From NCBI GenBank assembly GCA_019636215.1, contig JAHBXZ010000006.1, positions 62,001 through 126,000 of the forward strand: a stretch of 64,000 nucleotides of DNA. The letters run 5' to 3'. Below the pieces are notes generated by a model, which saw nothing but the letters and a program-made list of their open reading frames with translations, did no database searches and had not been told where the DNA came from. A program made the translations under genes and the position numbers. The stretch comes from Planctomycetota bacterium (GTDB lineage Bacteria > Planctomycetota > UBA8742 > UBA2392). Shown here piece after piece: positions 53,417 through 62,538 of this stretch (positions are counted from its first letter, which is position 1; every line of letters begins with the position of its first letter).

Positions 53417-53456
53417 GGCCGAAGCTTAACCTCGGCGCGGGCACGTGTAAGGGTTG

Positions 53457-55472
53457 TCAATCGTCCTGCGGAAATCCGTCCGGGAACCCGCCGTCGCCGG
53501 GCTGCGACGGCCCGGCCTCGGTTGTGCCTTCTTTGCCGATGAACACGGCGCGTCCGCCGGTTCTGGCCGCGATCGGACGCAGCCATTCCATGCGGGCCTC
53601 GCCGATGCCGATGCACTGAATCTGCGCGCGACGCACCAGGTTCATGCGCTCGACTTCGGCCAGCAGGTTGGCCAGTTCAAACCCCGGCATGCCGCCAAAG
53701 CCCGCCGAGCCCGCGTTGCCGTCCGTCGCGTAGGGCCCGTTTTCGTGCATGTCCTTGTAGGTGTGGCTGGTGCGCTCCTTTTTGGCCCAGGCGCGGGTTG
53801 CGGGCTGTGCCGGTTGCGCCGGCATCTTGTGCTTCGTGACGATGCCGGTTTCCGGGTCGCGTGTGGTGTATTCCTGCTCGGGGATGGCCGGCCGCGCCGG
53901 CGTCTCCACCCAGTAGCCCTCGCCGGGCTGCTTGCTGCTGTGCAGTGTGTAGCTGTCGTACTCGTACTTGATGTCGGGCGTCTGGCCGGAGAACCCGTCG
54001 CGGATCGGCGCGCCGTCGGAAAGCAGGATGATCGCGTCGGCGCCCTCCAGGATCAGCTTGCCGTCAAAGTGCTCACGCGGTTCGTTGACGATGCCGCCCT
54101 TGCCCATGCGGAACGCGGCCAGCAGCGCGCGGTAGTAGTTTGTTTCGCCCATCAGCACGCCGTACGGCCGGCGTGCCTTCATGGCGTGGATGGGCTCGCG
54201 CGGCGCAATCGCGTCCAGGGCCGCCATGATGCCGCGGACGGCGCCGGGCGTGGCGGCAACGAAACTGGTGGTGGCGTCCAGCGGCTTCACATCGTCGCCG
54301 AACAGCAGCACGGCGACCTGCTTGTCTTTGGGCAGGCGTGAAAGCGTCCACTTGGCGTGCTCGCGCGCGGCATCAAAGCGGTTGCGCACCCGCCGCCAGT
54401 CAATCTCGTACTCGTCCTTGTTCTTGCGTGACGCCCGTTCGCCCGTGACCGGGCCCCTCAGGCCGGTCAGGTCGGCTTCGTTCAGCGGGTTCAGCATGGA
54501 ATCCGACGCGTCAATGATCAGGACAATGCGGTCGCCTGTGACATCCAGCCCCATGAAACTGGCCGCGGTCTGGCCGTCGTCCTTGTCCAGCGGGTCAACC
54601 CCGGTGGCCAGCAGTTGCCGCCACATCTGCGGGAACTGGTATGGCTGCCTGGTACCGAAGCAGAACTGCAGGGCCAGCGCGGCCTGTCGCAGCGACCGTG
54701 CCGGCAGGTTCTTTTCGTCTTCCATGCGGGCGCAGACAGCCTCAAACACCGGCAGCCATTGGTCGCTGATTTTCCGGCCGGGCTGGTGCAGCGGCCGGTA
54801 GGCCCGTGCGGCGGCCCAGAACGCGGCTTCCTGCAGGGCGGCATCGCTGCCCGTGTTCTTGAACTTTGCGGCCAGCAGGATCTGCAGCGCCGGGCGCAGG
54901 GTTTCACAGGCGCCCAGCGACAGCGCCTCCAGCACGGCCGCGCGCACCACGGCCGGGGCCTTGGTGTCACCGACGATGCCCAGCAGCTTCAGGTCAATGT
55001 CAGCGTTCTGTTCCAGCGCCAGCACTGCGGCAGCACAGTAGGCCGACCACAGGCCGGGTTCGCGCCGGGCTTCGGTGGCCAGCCACTTCTGCAGGGTGGC
55101 GATCTCGGCCGCGCTGGGGGCCATGCGCGGAATGAGGTTCTCATAGCCCTTTGGCGCGGCTGGCACGTCGTGCCGCGCGCGGATGTACGCGGCTGTGAGG
55201 TAGCGCATGTTGTCGGCAAACGCCGGCGGCGCGTTGTAGATGCCAAGCAGCGTGGGGATCACGTCGTCGCCGGGCATGCGCGAGAACGCCTCCAGCTGCG
55301 TGGCGTTCCAGTGCAGCGATTTGGACTCCGGCAGCTTCTTGAGAAAGTCCGCCAGCATTTTCTTGCGTTCGGCGTCGGCGGCGGGCTTTGCCTGTTTCTG
55401 CGCGGCAGCCGGCTGCCAGGCGGAAAACAGCGCAAGGGCGGCGATCGTGACGGCAAGTGCGCGGCGGGCCAT
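53457..55472 (-). CDS. Secreted VWA-domain protein
   Basis: A 671-residue exported protein. AAGGAG precedes the ATG. The signal peptide (about 1-24) is followed by a helical HEAT-like region (about 30-300) and a von Willebrand A domain (about 315-600). Its MIDAS motif is IDASDSM, and SDGAP supplies a further metal ligand. Large insertions within the VWA domain include a Tyr/Pro-rich segment (about 500-570). The C-terminus is Gly/Pro/Asp-rich. VWA proteins bind other proteins through Mg2+. The partner is unknown, and the gene is 40 bases downstream of the KS start on the same strand, with no evidence of a link. Confidence 0.8.
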   Translation of the reverse strand: MARRALAVTIAALALFSAWQPAAAQKQAKPAADAERKKMLADFLKKLPESKSLHWNATQLEAFSRMPGDDVIPTLLGIYNAPPAFADNMRYLTAAYIRARHDVPAAPKGYENLIPRMAPSAAEIATLQKWLATEARREPGLWSAYCAAAVLALEQNADIDLKLLGIVGDTKAPAVVRAAVLEALSLGACETLRPALQILLAAKFKNTGSDAALQEAAFWAAARAYRPLHQPGRKISDQWLPVFEAVCARMEDEKNLPARSLRQAALALQFCFGTRQPYQFPQMWRQLLATGVDPLDKDDGQTAASFMGLDVTGDRIVLIIDASDSMLNPLNEADLTGLRGPVTGERASRKNKDEYEIDWRRVRNRFDAAREHAKWTLSRLPKDKQVAVLLFGDDVKPLDATTSFVAATPGAVRGIMAALDAIAPREPIHAMKARRPYGVLMGETNYYRALLAAFRMGKGGIVNEPREHFDGKLILEGADAIILLSDGAPIRDGFSGQTPDIKYEYDSYTLHSSKQPGEGYWVETPARPAIPEQEYTTRDPETGIVTKHKMPAQPAQPATRAWAKKERTSHTYKDMHENGPYATDGNAGSAGFGGMPGFELANLLAEVERMNLVRRAQIQCIGIGEARMEWLRPIAARTGGRAVFIGKEGTTEAGPSQPGDGGFPDGFPQDD

Positions 55473-55550
55473 GGTGTCTCCTTCGGGTGTAACCCAAGGA
55501 TAGAGCCAAAGCCCCGCCTTTCCATTATTGAGAAGGTCGCCTATCGTGAA

Positions 55551-56393
55551 CTATTGCGTATGCGCAAAGGCTGGTGCGCCACTTGCGGGGCGCCATTCGA
55601 CTATCCCCGCACCTTCCACGCGGCAGGACTGGCCAGACGCAAGTGTGCGCCAGGTGCCGGGTGCAGCGCCAGGCGGCGTAACGCGCACCAGAAGGCTGCC
55701 CACGCCCGGGTTGTCCACCAGCACCGCCATGCGGCCGTCGGCAAACGTGAAGCTGCTTCCCTGGGGCATGGCGCGCCGCAGCGCGACCTGCAGCGACTGG
55801 GGCGTGTCCTGGTGCAGCTTGCGCAGCACCGCGCGCAGGCGTTCCTGTGTCAGTTCGCGGCCTACGATGTCCGGGCGCGGGTCGGGCAGGTCAATCTCGT
55901 CGTGCGGCGGGAGCCCCGGACGACCGCGCCAGGGGTAGCTGGGCTGGATCAGCGCGCATTCTTCATACGTAAGGCCGCTGTCGAGTATCCACTGGCTGGC
56001 CTCGCTTTCGGGGTGGTCGCTCAGGCGGATCAGGTTGTTGGTGTCGACAATCAGGTCCACCAGCGCCTGCTGGCCATCCTTGATCATCAGGTGCCCGACG
56101 GCGCAGTAGGCGCCATTGTCGCCCCGGAACACGGGCGCGGCATCCCGCGACAGGCGGTTGGTCGGGAACACACCGGCCTGTGTGTAAGCCTCCAGGTCGG
56201 TCAGGCGTTTGGCGCGCTCGGCGGCAAGCCGCGCATGGACTTCAGCCGCGCCCATCACGGTGGAATCAGCCACCGGCAGGGTTTCCAGGGCAAGGGCTGG
56301 CGCGGGGCCGGCCGGCACGGGATCAGGGGCCACAGCCGGCGCGCAGGCGACAGCAACCAGTGCAGCCGCGAACAGAACAGGGGCAAGTTTCAT
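55551..56393 (-). CDS. Lipoprotein of an uncharacterised 'CAVGxLM' family
   Basis: A 280-residue exported protein. GGAGG before the ATG; the signal MKLAPVLFAAALVAVAC ends in a lipobox-like site (Cys17). A Pro/Ala linker follows. The recognisable part (about 60-155) reads RLTDLEAYTQAGVFPTNR, then YCAVGHLMIKDGQQALVDLI, then 'WILDSGLTYEECALIQPSY'. This Cys-x-Val-Gly, SGLTxxECAxIQP pattern occurs in a family of secreted proteins of unknown role. The last ~80 residues are beta-rich. The MITE-like element lies just upstream of its start. Confidence 0.65.
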   Translation of the reverse strand: MKLAPVLFAAALVAVACAPAVAPDPVPAGPAPALALETLPVADSTVMGAAEVHARLAAERAKRLTDLEAYTQAGVFPTNRLSRDAAPVFRGDNGAYCAVGHLMIKDGQQALVDLIVDTNNLIRLSDHPESEASQWILDSGLTYEECALIQPSYPWRGRPGLPPHDEIDLPDPRPDIVGRELTQERLRAVLRKLHQDTPQSLQVALRRAMPQGSSFTFADGRMAVLVDNPGVGSLLVRVTPPGAAPGTWRTLASGQSCRVEGAGIVEWRPASGAPAFAHTQ

Positions 56394-56454
56394 GACTACC
56401 TCCGCCCCTGAAACGCCAAGGCCGCCAGAGGGTTCCCGGTTTTGTGTAACAAGC

Positions 56455-56658
56455 TAGAGCACATTCAACGTTTGTCTGCAGGCTTCCGCTTGCGGAGGCC
56501 TTCGCATGGCCTCGTCGCGCTTCCTCGGCCTCTTGAAAACGCGGTGCGTTCTCAAGCCGTTGCGCCGCAACCCTCCAGCCACGCCTGCGTCCGCGCTCCT
56601 TGCCCTGCTCGACCGGCGCAGCGCGGAATCTCTGCATACAAACGTCGAAAGAGCTCTA
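56455..56658 (-). mobile_element. 204-bp MITE-like element, copy 2 (inverted)
   Basis: The same length, ends and interior as the copy at 14479-14682, in the opposite orientation, roughly 90% identical. The interior hairpin keeps pairing with one change (CTTGAAAACGC/GCGTTCTCAAG, a G-U pair). TA borders are at 56455-56456 and 56657-56658. The right end supplies the TAG stop of the VOC-family gene. Neither copy encodes protein. Confidence 0.75.
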
Positions 56659-57015
56659 AGCGCTGTGCAGGCCCAGCTTGTTGCCGTTGGGGTCGATGAA
56701 ATAGGCGTAGTGGCCGTGGCCGCCGCCGATTTCGGTTTTGGGTTTAACTGTCTTGCCCCCGGCCTTCTTGATGGCGGCCAGCTTCTTGTCGATGTCGTCG
56801 ACTTCGATGACCAGCACGGTGCCGGCCTTGCTGGGCTTGGCGTCGGCGTCCAGCGCGCCGCCCACGTGGCCGTCGTTCCAGAAGCAATAGGTCGGGCCCA
56901 TGGCGCGCGAGCAATCCCAGCCAAACAGCTTGCTGTAGAAGCTCTTGGCCTTCTTGAGGTTGGGCGCGGGGATTTCGATGTGGCAGATCATGCCGAGTTT
57001 GAGTTTGTCAGCCAT
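56656..57015 (-). CDS. VOC/glyoxalase-family protein
   Basis: A 119-residue single-chain VOC protein (GMICHIEIPAPNLKKAKSFYSKLFGW at the start; GHYAYFIDPNGNKLGLHS at the end). It has two beta-alpha-beta-beta-beta modules. The start ATG 57015 follows AAGGAG; the upstream extension of the frame is repeat DNA. VOC proteins include glyoxalases, dioxygenases and resistance proteins, and the metal ligands here (His12, Glu72 and C-terminal positions) are not diagnostic. The final codon and the stop lie in the terminal repeat of the MITE-like element. Confidence 0.85.
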   Translation of the reverse strand: MADKLKLGMICHIEIPAPNLKKAKSFYSKLFGWDCSRAMGPTYCFWNDGHVGGALDADAKPSKAGTVLVIEVDDIDKKLAAIKKAGGKTVKPKTEIGGGHGHYAYFIDPNGNKLGLHSA

Positions 57016-57953
57016 GGCGGCTCCTTGTGTGTGAACCAATGACGAACGACGGGCCGCGCAGGATACGCGCCGGCGCGTGGATTGGCTGTGTCGAAAACGT
57101 TGGCATCGCATTTGAGCCCCCTCAAGAGGCGCAAAGTGTCGGCGGTCGGCAGTTCGAAGAACGTCACGCGAAGACAGCAAGAAAAGCCTTTCAAGCCGTA
57201 CTTCGCGCCTTCGCGTGAACTTCGCGCCTTCGCGCAAGGCCGTTGTCGTGGGCCGCCCGTAAAGCCCGGCGTCGTGCGTGTGATGCGGGGCAACGGCTTT
57301 GGTCCACGGATGAACACAGATACACACAGATCACGGCAACGGCTTTACCGCCAAGGACGCCAAGTTCGCCAAGGAAGGCGCGGTGTGGGATGCACGGGCT
57401 TGAACAAGAGCCGCAAGCGCCAGCGCGCGGGGCAGTGTGTGTGATGCACGGCAGCGGCTTTGGTCCACGGATGGACACAGATGAACAGGCTCTGTCGAAA
57501 GCGCTGGCATCGCGTTTGAGCCCCCGTAGGGGGCGCAAAGTGTCCGCGCGCGGCAGTTCGAAGAACGTCACGCGAAGACGCGAAGGACACGCGAAGACAG
57601 CAAGAAAAGCCTTCCAAGCCGTACTTCGCGCCTTCGCGTGAACTTCGCGTCTTCGCGTAAGGCAGTTGCCGAGGGCCGGCCGTACAGCTCGGCCTGCCAC
57701 TTCGACAAGCTCCGGGCAGGCAAAGGCCGGGCCTTCGACGGCACCAAACTCGGCAACCAACGAGAACAGAGCTTTGAGTTCGCTGAGCTCCCTGCGGGGG
57801 CTTTGGTTTGCGGGGGCATGCCCACCCCGCGCTCATGCGCGGGGCAGAACGGCAAATGGCAGAACTTTTCGACAGAGCCACCTTAAATGTGAATGCACAG
57901 ACCGTTGTGCCTGTGCATCCGGTTGCGGATTGCCGACCAACTGCCTGTGCCCG
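57016..57953. repeat. Gene-free repeat field with a 392-bp TIR-bounded element
   Basis: A mosaic of short interspersed repeats. Two direct ~160-bp copies start at 57090 and 57494 (TCGAAA..GGCATCGC..TTTGAGCCCC..AGTTCGAAGAACGTCACGCG). Two copies of GGTCCACGGATG-R-ACACAGAT lie near 57300 and 57461. There are CTTCGCGT/ACGCGAAG runs, and the 18-mer AACAAGAGCCGCAAGCGC is at 57403. The second copy lies within 57488-57879, which is bounded by perfect 13-bp inverted repeats (GGCTCTGTCGAAA/TTTCGACAGAGCC). Open frames here are repeat translations without ribosome-binding sites; I see no gene. Confidence 0.75.
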
Positions 57954-59153
57954 TTAGTACTTCGGCACGGATGGGTCCACTTCGTCGGCCCAGCGCAGCA
58001 TGCCGCCCACCATGTTGCGCACGTTCTTGAAGCCCTGCTGCTCCAGGAACCTTACGGCGTTACCCGAACGCCCGCCTGAACGACAATAGATGATGATCTC
58101 CTGGTCCTTGTGCGGGGCCAGTTCCTCAAAACGCTGGCCGAACTCCGGCAGCGGAATCCAGGCATCAAACTCCAGCTTGCAGATGTCCAGTTCATTGGCG
58201 TTGCGCACGTCGACCAGAAATGGCTTGTCGCCCTTCTTCAGGCGCGCATCCAGTTGCGCGGGTGTGATATCGCCCGTGCCGGCTGCGCTGGCCTTGGAGG
58301 CCTGCGCGGCCTCAGCAGCTTTCTGGGCTTCTTCGTTGGGAATGCCGCAGAACTGGTTGTAGTCAATCAGCTCATGAATGCTGCGCTTGTCGCCGCAGAT
58401 CGGGCAGGCCGGGTCCTTGCGCACCTTGAGTTCGCGAAACTTCATGCCCATGGCGTCAAACACCAGCAGCCGGCCCTTCATGGCGTCGCCGATGCCGGTC
58501 AGAACCTTGATTGTTTCGAGTGCCTGGATGCAGCCCATGATGCCCGGCAGCACGCCCAGCACGCCGCCTTCGGCGCAGCTTGGCACCATGCCCGGCGGGG
58601 GCGGGTCGGGGTACAGGCAGCGATAGCAGGGGCCGTCTTTGAGGCCGAACACGGTGGCCTGGCCATCAAACCGGAAAATGCTGGCGTAGATGTTGGGCTT
58701 GCCCTCCAGCACGCAGGCGTCGTTGACCAGATAGCGTGTGGGGAAGTTGTCGGTGCCGTCGGCCACGGCGTCGTACTGGCGGATGATCTGGCGCGCGTTG
58801 GCGCTGCTGAGCGCGGTTTCGTGCAGCTCGACTTCCACAAACGGGTTGAGGTCTTTAATGCGGGCCTTGGCGCTTTCGACCTTGCGTTTGCCGACCCAAG
58901 ACGTGCCGTGAATGATCTGGCGTTGCAGGTTGGACTTGTCCACCACGTCAAAGTCCACAATGCCGATGCGCCCCACGCCCGCGGCTGCCAGATACAGGGC
59001 CAACGGCGAACCCAGCCCGCCCGCGCCCACGCACAGCACGGAGGACTGCTTGAGCTTTTCCTGCCCGGCCTTGCCGAATTCGGGCAGGATCAAGTGGCGC
59101 GCGTAGCGCTGAAGTTCTTCGTTGGAGAGCAGTGGTGCGGTTGCCGTGTTCAT
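57954..59153 (-). CDS. moeB: MoeB/ThiF-type adenylyltransferase with C-terminal rhodanese
   Basis: A 399-residue E1-like enzyme that adenylates the C-terminus of a sulfur-carrier protein (MoaD/ThiS/CysO-like). Here it is fused to a sulfurtransferase, as in MOCS3/Uba4. The start ATG 59153 (MNTATAPLLSNEELQRYARH) follows GAGAGGAA. The nucleotide motif GAGGLGSP is at 43-50, and NLQRQIIH and ADGTDNFPTRYLVND follow. Zinc ligands are CYRC and CPIC. The rhodanese domain is at about 285-399, with the active loop CRSGGRS (Cys357). No moaD, thiS or cysM gene is nearby, so the carrier (molybdopterin, thiamin or cysteine route) is not settled. Confidence 0.92.
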   Translation of the reverse strand: MNTATAPLLSNEELQRYARHLILPEFGKAGQEKLKQSSVLCVGAGGLGSPLALYLAAAGVGRIGIVDFDVVDKSNLQRQIIHGTSWVGKRKVESAKARIKDLNPFVEVELHETALSSANARQIIRQYDAVADGTDNFPTRYLVNDACVLEGKPNIYASIFRFDGQATVFGLKDGPCYRCLYPDPPPPGMVPSCAEGGVLGVLPGIMGCIQALETIKVLTGIGDAMKGRLLVFDAMGMKFRELKVRKDPACPICGDKRSIHELIDYNQFCGIPNEEAQKAAEAAQASKASAAGTGDITPAQLDARLKKGDKPFLVDVRNANELDICKLEFDAWIPLPEFGQRFEELAPHKDQEIIIYCRSGGRSGNAVRFLEQQGFKNVRNMVGGMLRWADEVDPSVPKY

Positions 59154-59588
59154 TGATTCCTCTCGGGGCGAACCAGCCTGACCCGTGGGCGGGCCATAGT
59201 AGTAAGGAACAAACGGGCGTTGAGGGGGTGCGCGGAGTAAACCCTGCCGGTCATACCGGGTACCTGGACGCAGTATCAAGGCGATTACCGCCAAAGCGCC
59301 AAAGCGCCAGAACGCCAAAGCCCGGACCAGACTTGGGAGCCAACGCAGTCTGCGGCGCGGTTCTTGGCGACCTTCGCGGCTCTCCGCGTCTTTGCGCGGG
59401 CAGTTACCACGCCCTGGTGCCACAGCCTGAACCGCGCTTTGGCGGTCTGCCCGCCGTATTTCGCGCCAACGTGAAGATTCTCGCTTCATCACGAAAACGA
59501 TAGACAAGTCTTGGGCAATCGCGGGTTGTTCTTCTTGTTCTCGATCAGGCCTGCACAATGGCGGGCCTTCGAGGACAAGGAGAGGACC
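59154..59588. other. Intergenic region with dispersed repeats
   Basis: 435 bases between divergent genes. 59280-59320 holds CGCCAAAGCGCCA-type repeats, and 59365-59400 holds CTTCGCGGCTCTCCGCGTCTTTGCG, the same families as in the 57-kb field. AAGGAG at the 3' end serves the next gene. No gene or clear promoter is seen. Confidence 0.55.
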
Positions 59589-62402
59589 ATGCTTTCACGA
59601 CTCAGCCTATGCCTGTTTGCCCTGTGCGTCGCGCCGCTTGCCGCCCAGGTCATTGACTACGGCGACGCACCCGCGCCCTACCCCACCTGCAAGCACACCC
59701 AGATCACCGCCCAGCAGTCCTTCAGCCAGCTCTGCATCGGCTGGGGCCTGACCGACGATTCCGGCACGACCAACCCCGTGCCCGGCGGCATCAATGCCGA
59801 CGGCATGGACGACGGCATCGAGTTCTCAAACGTGCAGAAGGGCAAAACAGGCACCGTCAAGGTGTGGCTGTACACCCACTTCAGCACCCACGACGTGCTG
59901 GGCATCTGGGCTGACTTCAACAACGACGGCGACTGGAACGACGCCGGCGAGCGCATCGTGTACGAAGGCGCGGGCACCGGCGGCTACGCCATGTCGATCG
60001 GCATGAGCACGTTCACCTTTGCCATTCCCGCCGGCGCCGTGGGCGACAAAGTGGTCATCCGCGCGCGCATCTGGAACGGCGGCTACAGCAGCGGCTTTGC
60101 GGGCATGGGTTACGGCCAGGGCGGCAGCCCCACCAGCGACGCCAACGGCGGCGAATGCAGCGACTATGAAATCTACTACGAAGGCGAACCCGAGATCGAG
60201 GTCGAGTCATCGCCCAGCTTCGGTACCGCCCGCATCAAGCAAAGCGGCGAAACCGACAGCCGCGGCAAGTTCAACCAGGGCGCCAGCAATGCCATCAACT
60301 GGAAGGTCTACAACCGTGCCACGACCAGCCCGCTGACCATCAGCGGCGTTACCCTGACCAACCGGGTGAACTGCGGCACGTCGTGGATGTTCAGCGGCCC
60401 CGTCAACATCAACCCGGGCAGCGGGTTTACACTCAGCATCCCCGTCACACCGTCTGCCCGGCGGTTCAGCTTCACCCTGAACATCACCAGCAACGACACC
60501 ACCGGCAACGAGTCGCCCTACATCATTCCCTTCCAGGGCGGCTGTGGCATGACCGGCAGCTATGTGGTCAACAACGCCGGCGGGGCCGACTTTGCCGACA
60601 TCGGCGAGGCCTTTGACGAAATAGAGTTCTGCGGCCTGAACGGCGCTGTCACGCTTACCATCAAGGAAGGCAGCGGCCCGTACCAGTCCAGCCAGAGCTA
60701 CGGCCTGGGCATGACCAACGGCATCAACGCGGTGCCGAACGTGCCGCTGTACGCACCGGGCGGCACGGGTTCCACGTCTGCGCCGCTGGTGACGATCAAG
60801 GCCGCAACCGGAGAAAAGCCGGTCGTGGAAGGCAGCGGTTCCGAGTTCCGGTACCTGTGGCAGGGCAGCTACTTCGCCACGATCTCGATCGGCTGCCCGT
60901 GGGTGACCATCGAAGGACTGGAGCTGCGCAACGGCACGGACTTCGGCATCGCCACGTTCGCCAACAGCACCTACAACATGGTGAACGAAGGCCTGACCAT
61001 CCGCGGCTGCACGATCCACGGCTACAGCAAGGGCGCGGCGATTGCGGTGCTGGACAGCGGCACCAACATGCTGATTGAAAACAACTTCCTGTATGACTGC
61101 TCGCTGGGCCAGACGTTTGTGATGTACGGCTTCAGCACCGGCACGGCCAACGTGATCAACGGCGTGATCACTTTCTGGCGCAGCAACGGCAGCAACACCA
61201 CGGTGCGCAACAACACCGTGCTGCTGACCAACGCCCAGGCCGGCACCGGCAAGCCCGCCTGCTGCTTTGCCAGCACCTACGGCTGGATCAACGAATGTTA
61301 CGGCAACGTGTTTGCCCAGCTGACGCCGGGCTACGGCACGATCTACATCCACAATGGTGGCGACGAGCCCGGGCTGTGCAACTACAACTGCTGGTACACC
61401 GGCAGCGGCGCGGTTTTCTACCAGGGCCTCAGCAGCAGCTACCCGACGTTTGCGGCCTGGCAGTCCACGGGCCGCGACGTGCAGGGCACCAACGCCGACC
61501 CGATGCTGGTTTCCACCAGCGCGCCCTTTGACCTGCACCTTCAGACGGGCTCGCCCTGCATCAACCTGGTGGGCATGGGCACTGTCGGCACCGACATTGA
61601 CGGCGATGCCCGCCCGCAGGGCGCCGCACCGGACGCCGGCGCCGACGAATGGTACCCGGGCGTGCCGCAGCTTGCGGTCACGGGCGTGGTCGGCGGCGTG
61701 ATTGATTTCGGCGGCCAGGACGCGGCGGCAGGGCCGTCAGCGGCCGTCACCATCACCCTCAACAGCACCGGCACCGCGCCGGTGAACATCGCCATGCCCG
61801 TGCTGGCCGGCGCAGACAGCGGCGACTTTGTGCTGAACACGACCGGGCTGGTGCTGACACTCGCCCCCGGCAGCTCCACCAGCTTCAGCATTGCGTTTGA
61901 CCCGGTGCTGATCGGCATCAAATCGGCCACGCTGACATTCACCCACGACGGCACCGGGGCGGCCTCGCCGTTTGCGATCAGCCTTTCGGGTGTGGGCACA
62001 AGCACAGGCAGCGTGATCATCACCACCACGACGCTGCCCCAGGCGTACCTTGGTGTGGCCTACAGCCAGCCGCTTTCGGCGCTGGGCGGCACGCCGGGCT
62101 ATGCCTGGAGCCTTGAATCCGGCGCGCTGCCCGCGGGCCTGTCGCTGTCGCCAACGGGCGCCATCAGCGGAACAGCCACAGTCACCGGCAGCTTCACGGT
62201 TGTGGTGCGCGCCACCGACAGCGTGGGCATCTTCGGCACCCAATCGCTGGGCCTGAACGTGGCTGTGGCGCCCGGCGCGGGCGTGACCGGCGGTGGCGGC
62301 GGTGGCGGCGGTGGTGGCTGCGCGGCAGCCGCCGGCGTGCACGGCCTGTGGGCGCTGGCGCTGCTGGCGCTGCCGATGCTGCGCCGCAGAAGGGCCGGCT
62401 AG
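59589..62402 (+). CDS. Secreted GEVED/beta-helix/Ig-like surface protein with Cys-TM-Arg anchor
   Basis: A 937-residue exported protein. The ATG at 59589 follows AAGGAG and opens signal peptide MLSRLSLCLFALCVAPLAAQ. Domains in order: a GEVED-like calcium-type domain (about 24-200; WADFNNDGDWNDAGERI), a choice-of-anchor-D-like segment (210-320), a right-handed beta-helix (about 330-690) with repeated 'TI.GC.IHG' and 'NTTVRNNTVLL' turns, a second anchor-D-like domain (695-800) and a putative-Ig domain (about 805-890; GTPGYAWSLESGALPAGLSL). The tail is poly-Gly, Cys, a hydrophobic helix and RRRR, matching the 7.5-kb protein. A cell-surface adhesin or carbohydrate-binding role is inferred. Confidence 0.8.
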   Translation: MLSRLSLCLFALCVAPLAAQVIDYGDAPAPYPTCKHTQITAQQSFSQLCIGWGLTDDSGTTNPVPGGINADGMDDGIEFSNVQKGKTGTVKVWLYTHFSTHDVLGIWADFNNDGDWNDAGERIVYEGAGTGGYAMSIGMSTFTFAIPAGAVGDKVVIRARIWNGGYSSGFAGMGYGQGGSPTSDANGGECSDYEIYYEGEPEIEVESSPSFGTARIKQSGETDSRGKFNQGASNAINWKVYNRATTSPLTISGVTLTNRVNCGTSWMFSGPVNINPGSGFTLSIPVTPSARRFSFTLNITSNDTTGNESPYIIPFQGGCGMTGSYVVNNAGGADFADIGEAFDEIEFCGLNGAVTLTIKEGSGPYQSSQSYGLGMTNGINAVPNVPLYAPGGTGSTSAPLVTIKAATGEKPVVEGSGSEFRYLWQGSYFATISIGCPWVTIEGLELRNGTDFGIATFANSTYNMVNEGLTIRGCTIHGYSKGAAIAVLDSGTNMLIENNFLYDCSLGQTFVMYGFSTGTANVINGVITFWRSNGSNTTVRNNTVLLTNAQAGTGKPACCFASTYGWINECYGNVFAQLTPGYGTIYIHNGGDEPGLCNYNCWYTGSGAVFYQGLSSSYPTFAAWQSTGRDVQGTNADPMLVSTSAPFDLHLQTGSPCINLVGMGTVGTDIDGDARPQGAAPDAGADEWYPGVPQLAVTGVVGGVIDFGGQDAAAGPSAAVTITLNSTGTAPVNIAMPVLAGADSGDFVLNTTGLVLTLAPGSSTSFSIAFDPVLIGIKSATLTFTHDGTGAASPFAISLSGVGTSTGSVIITTTTLPQAYLGVAYSQPLSALGGTPGYAWSLESGALPAGLSLSPTGAISGTATVTGSFTVVVRATDSVGIFGTQSLGLNVAVAPGAGVTGGGGGGGGGGCAAAAGVHGLWALALLALPMLRRRRAG

Positions 62403-62501
62403 CCCGGCCAGTACAGACTCAGGAACCACCGACCCTGCCCCCGTGGCGGGGTCGTGTGCTGTCCGGGGCCTGCACGATGGCGCCGGCTGTCTGCCATGCG
62501 C

Positions 62502-62507
62502 TATGAT
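62502..62507 (+). promoter_or_regulatory. Candidate -10 box (TATGAT)
   Basis: GCGCTATGATACAG upstream of the ATG at 62539; a transcript from here would have a ~25-base leader. Its sequence matches the box at 13000 in front of the paralogous gene. Confidence 0.4.
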
Positions 62508-62538
62508 ACAGGCCCCTGCGCCTCCCCGGGCCCGGCGC

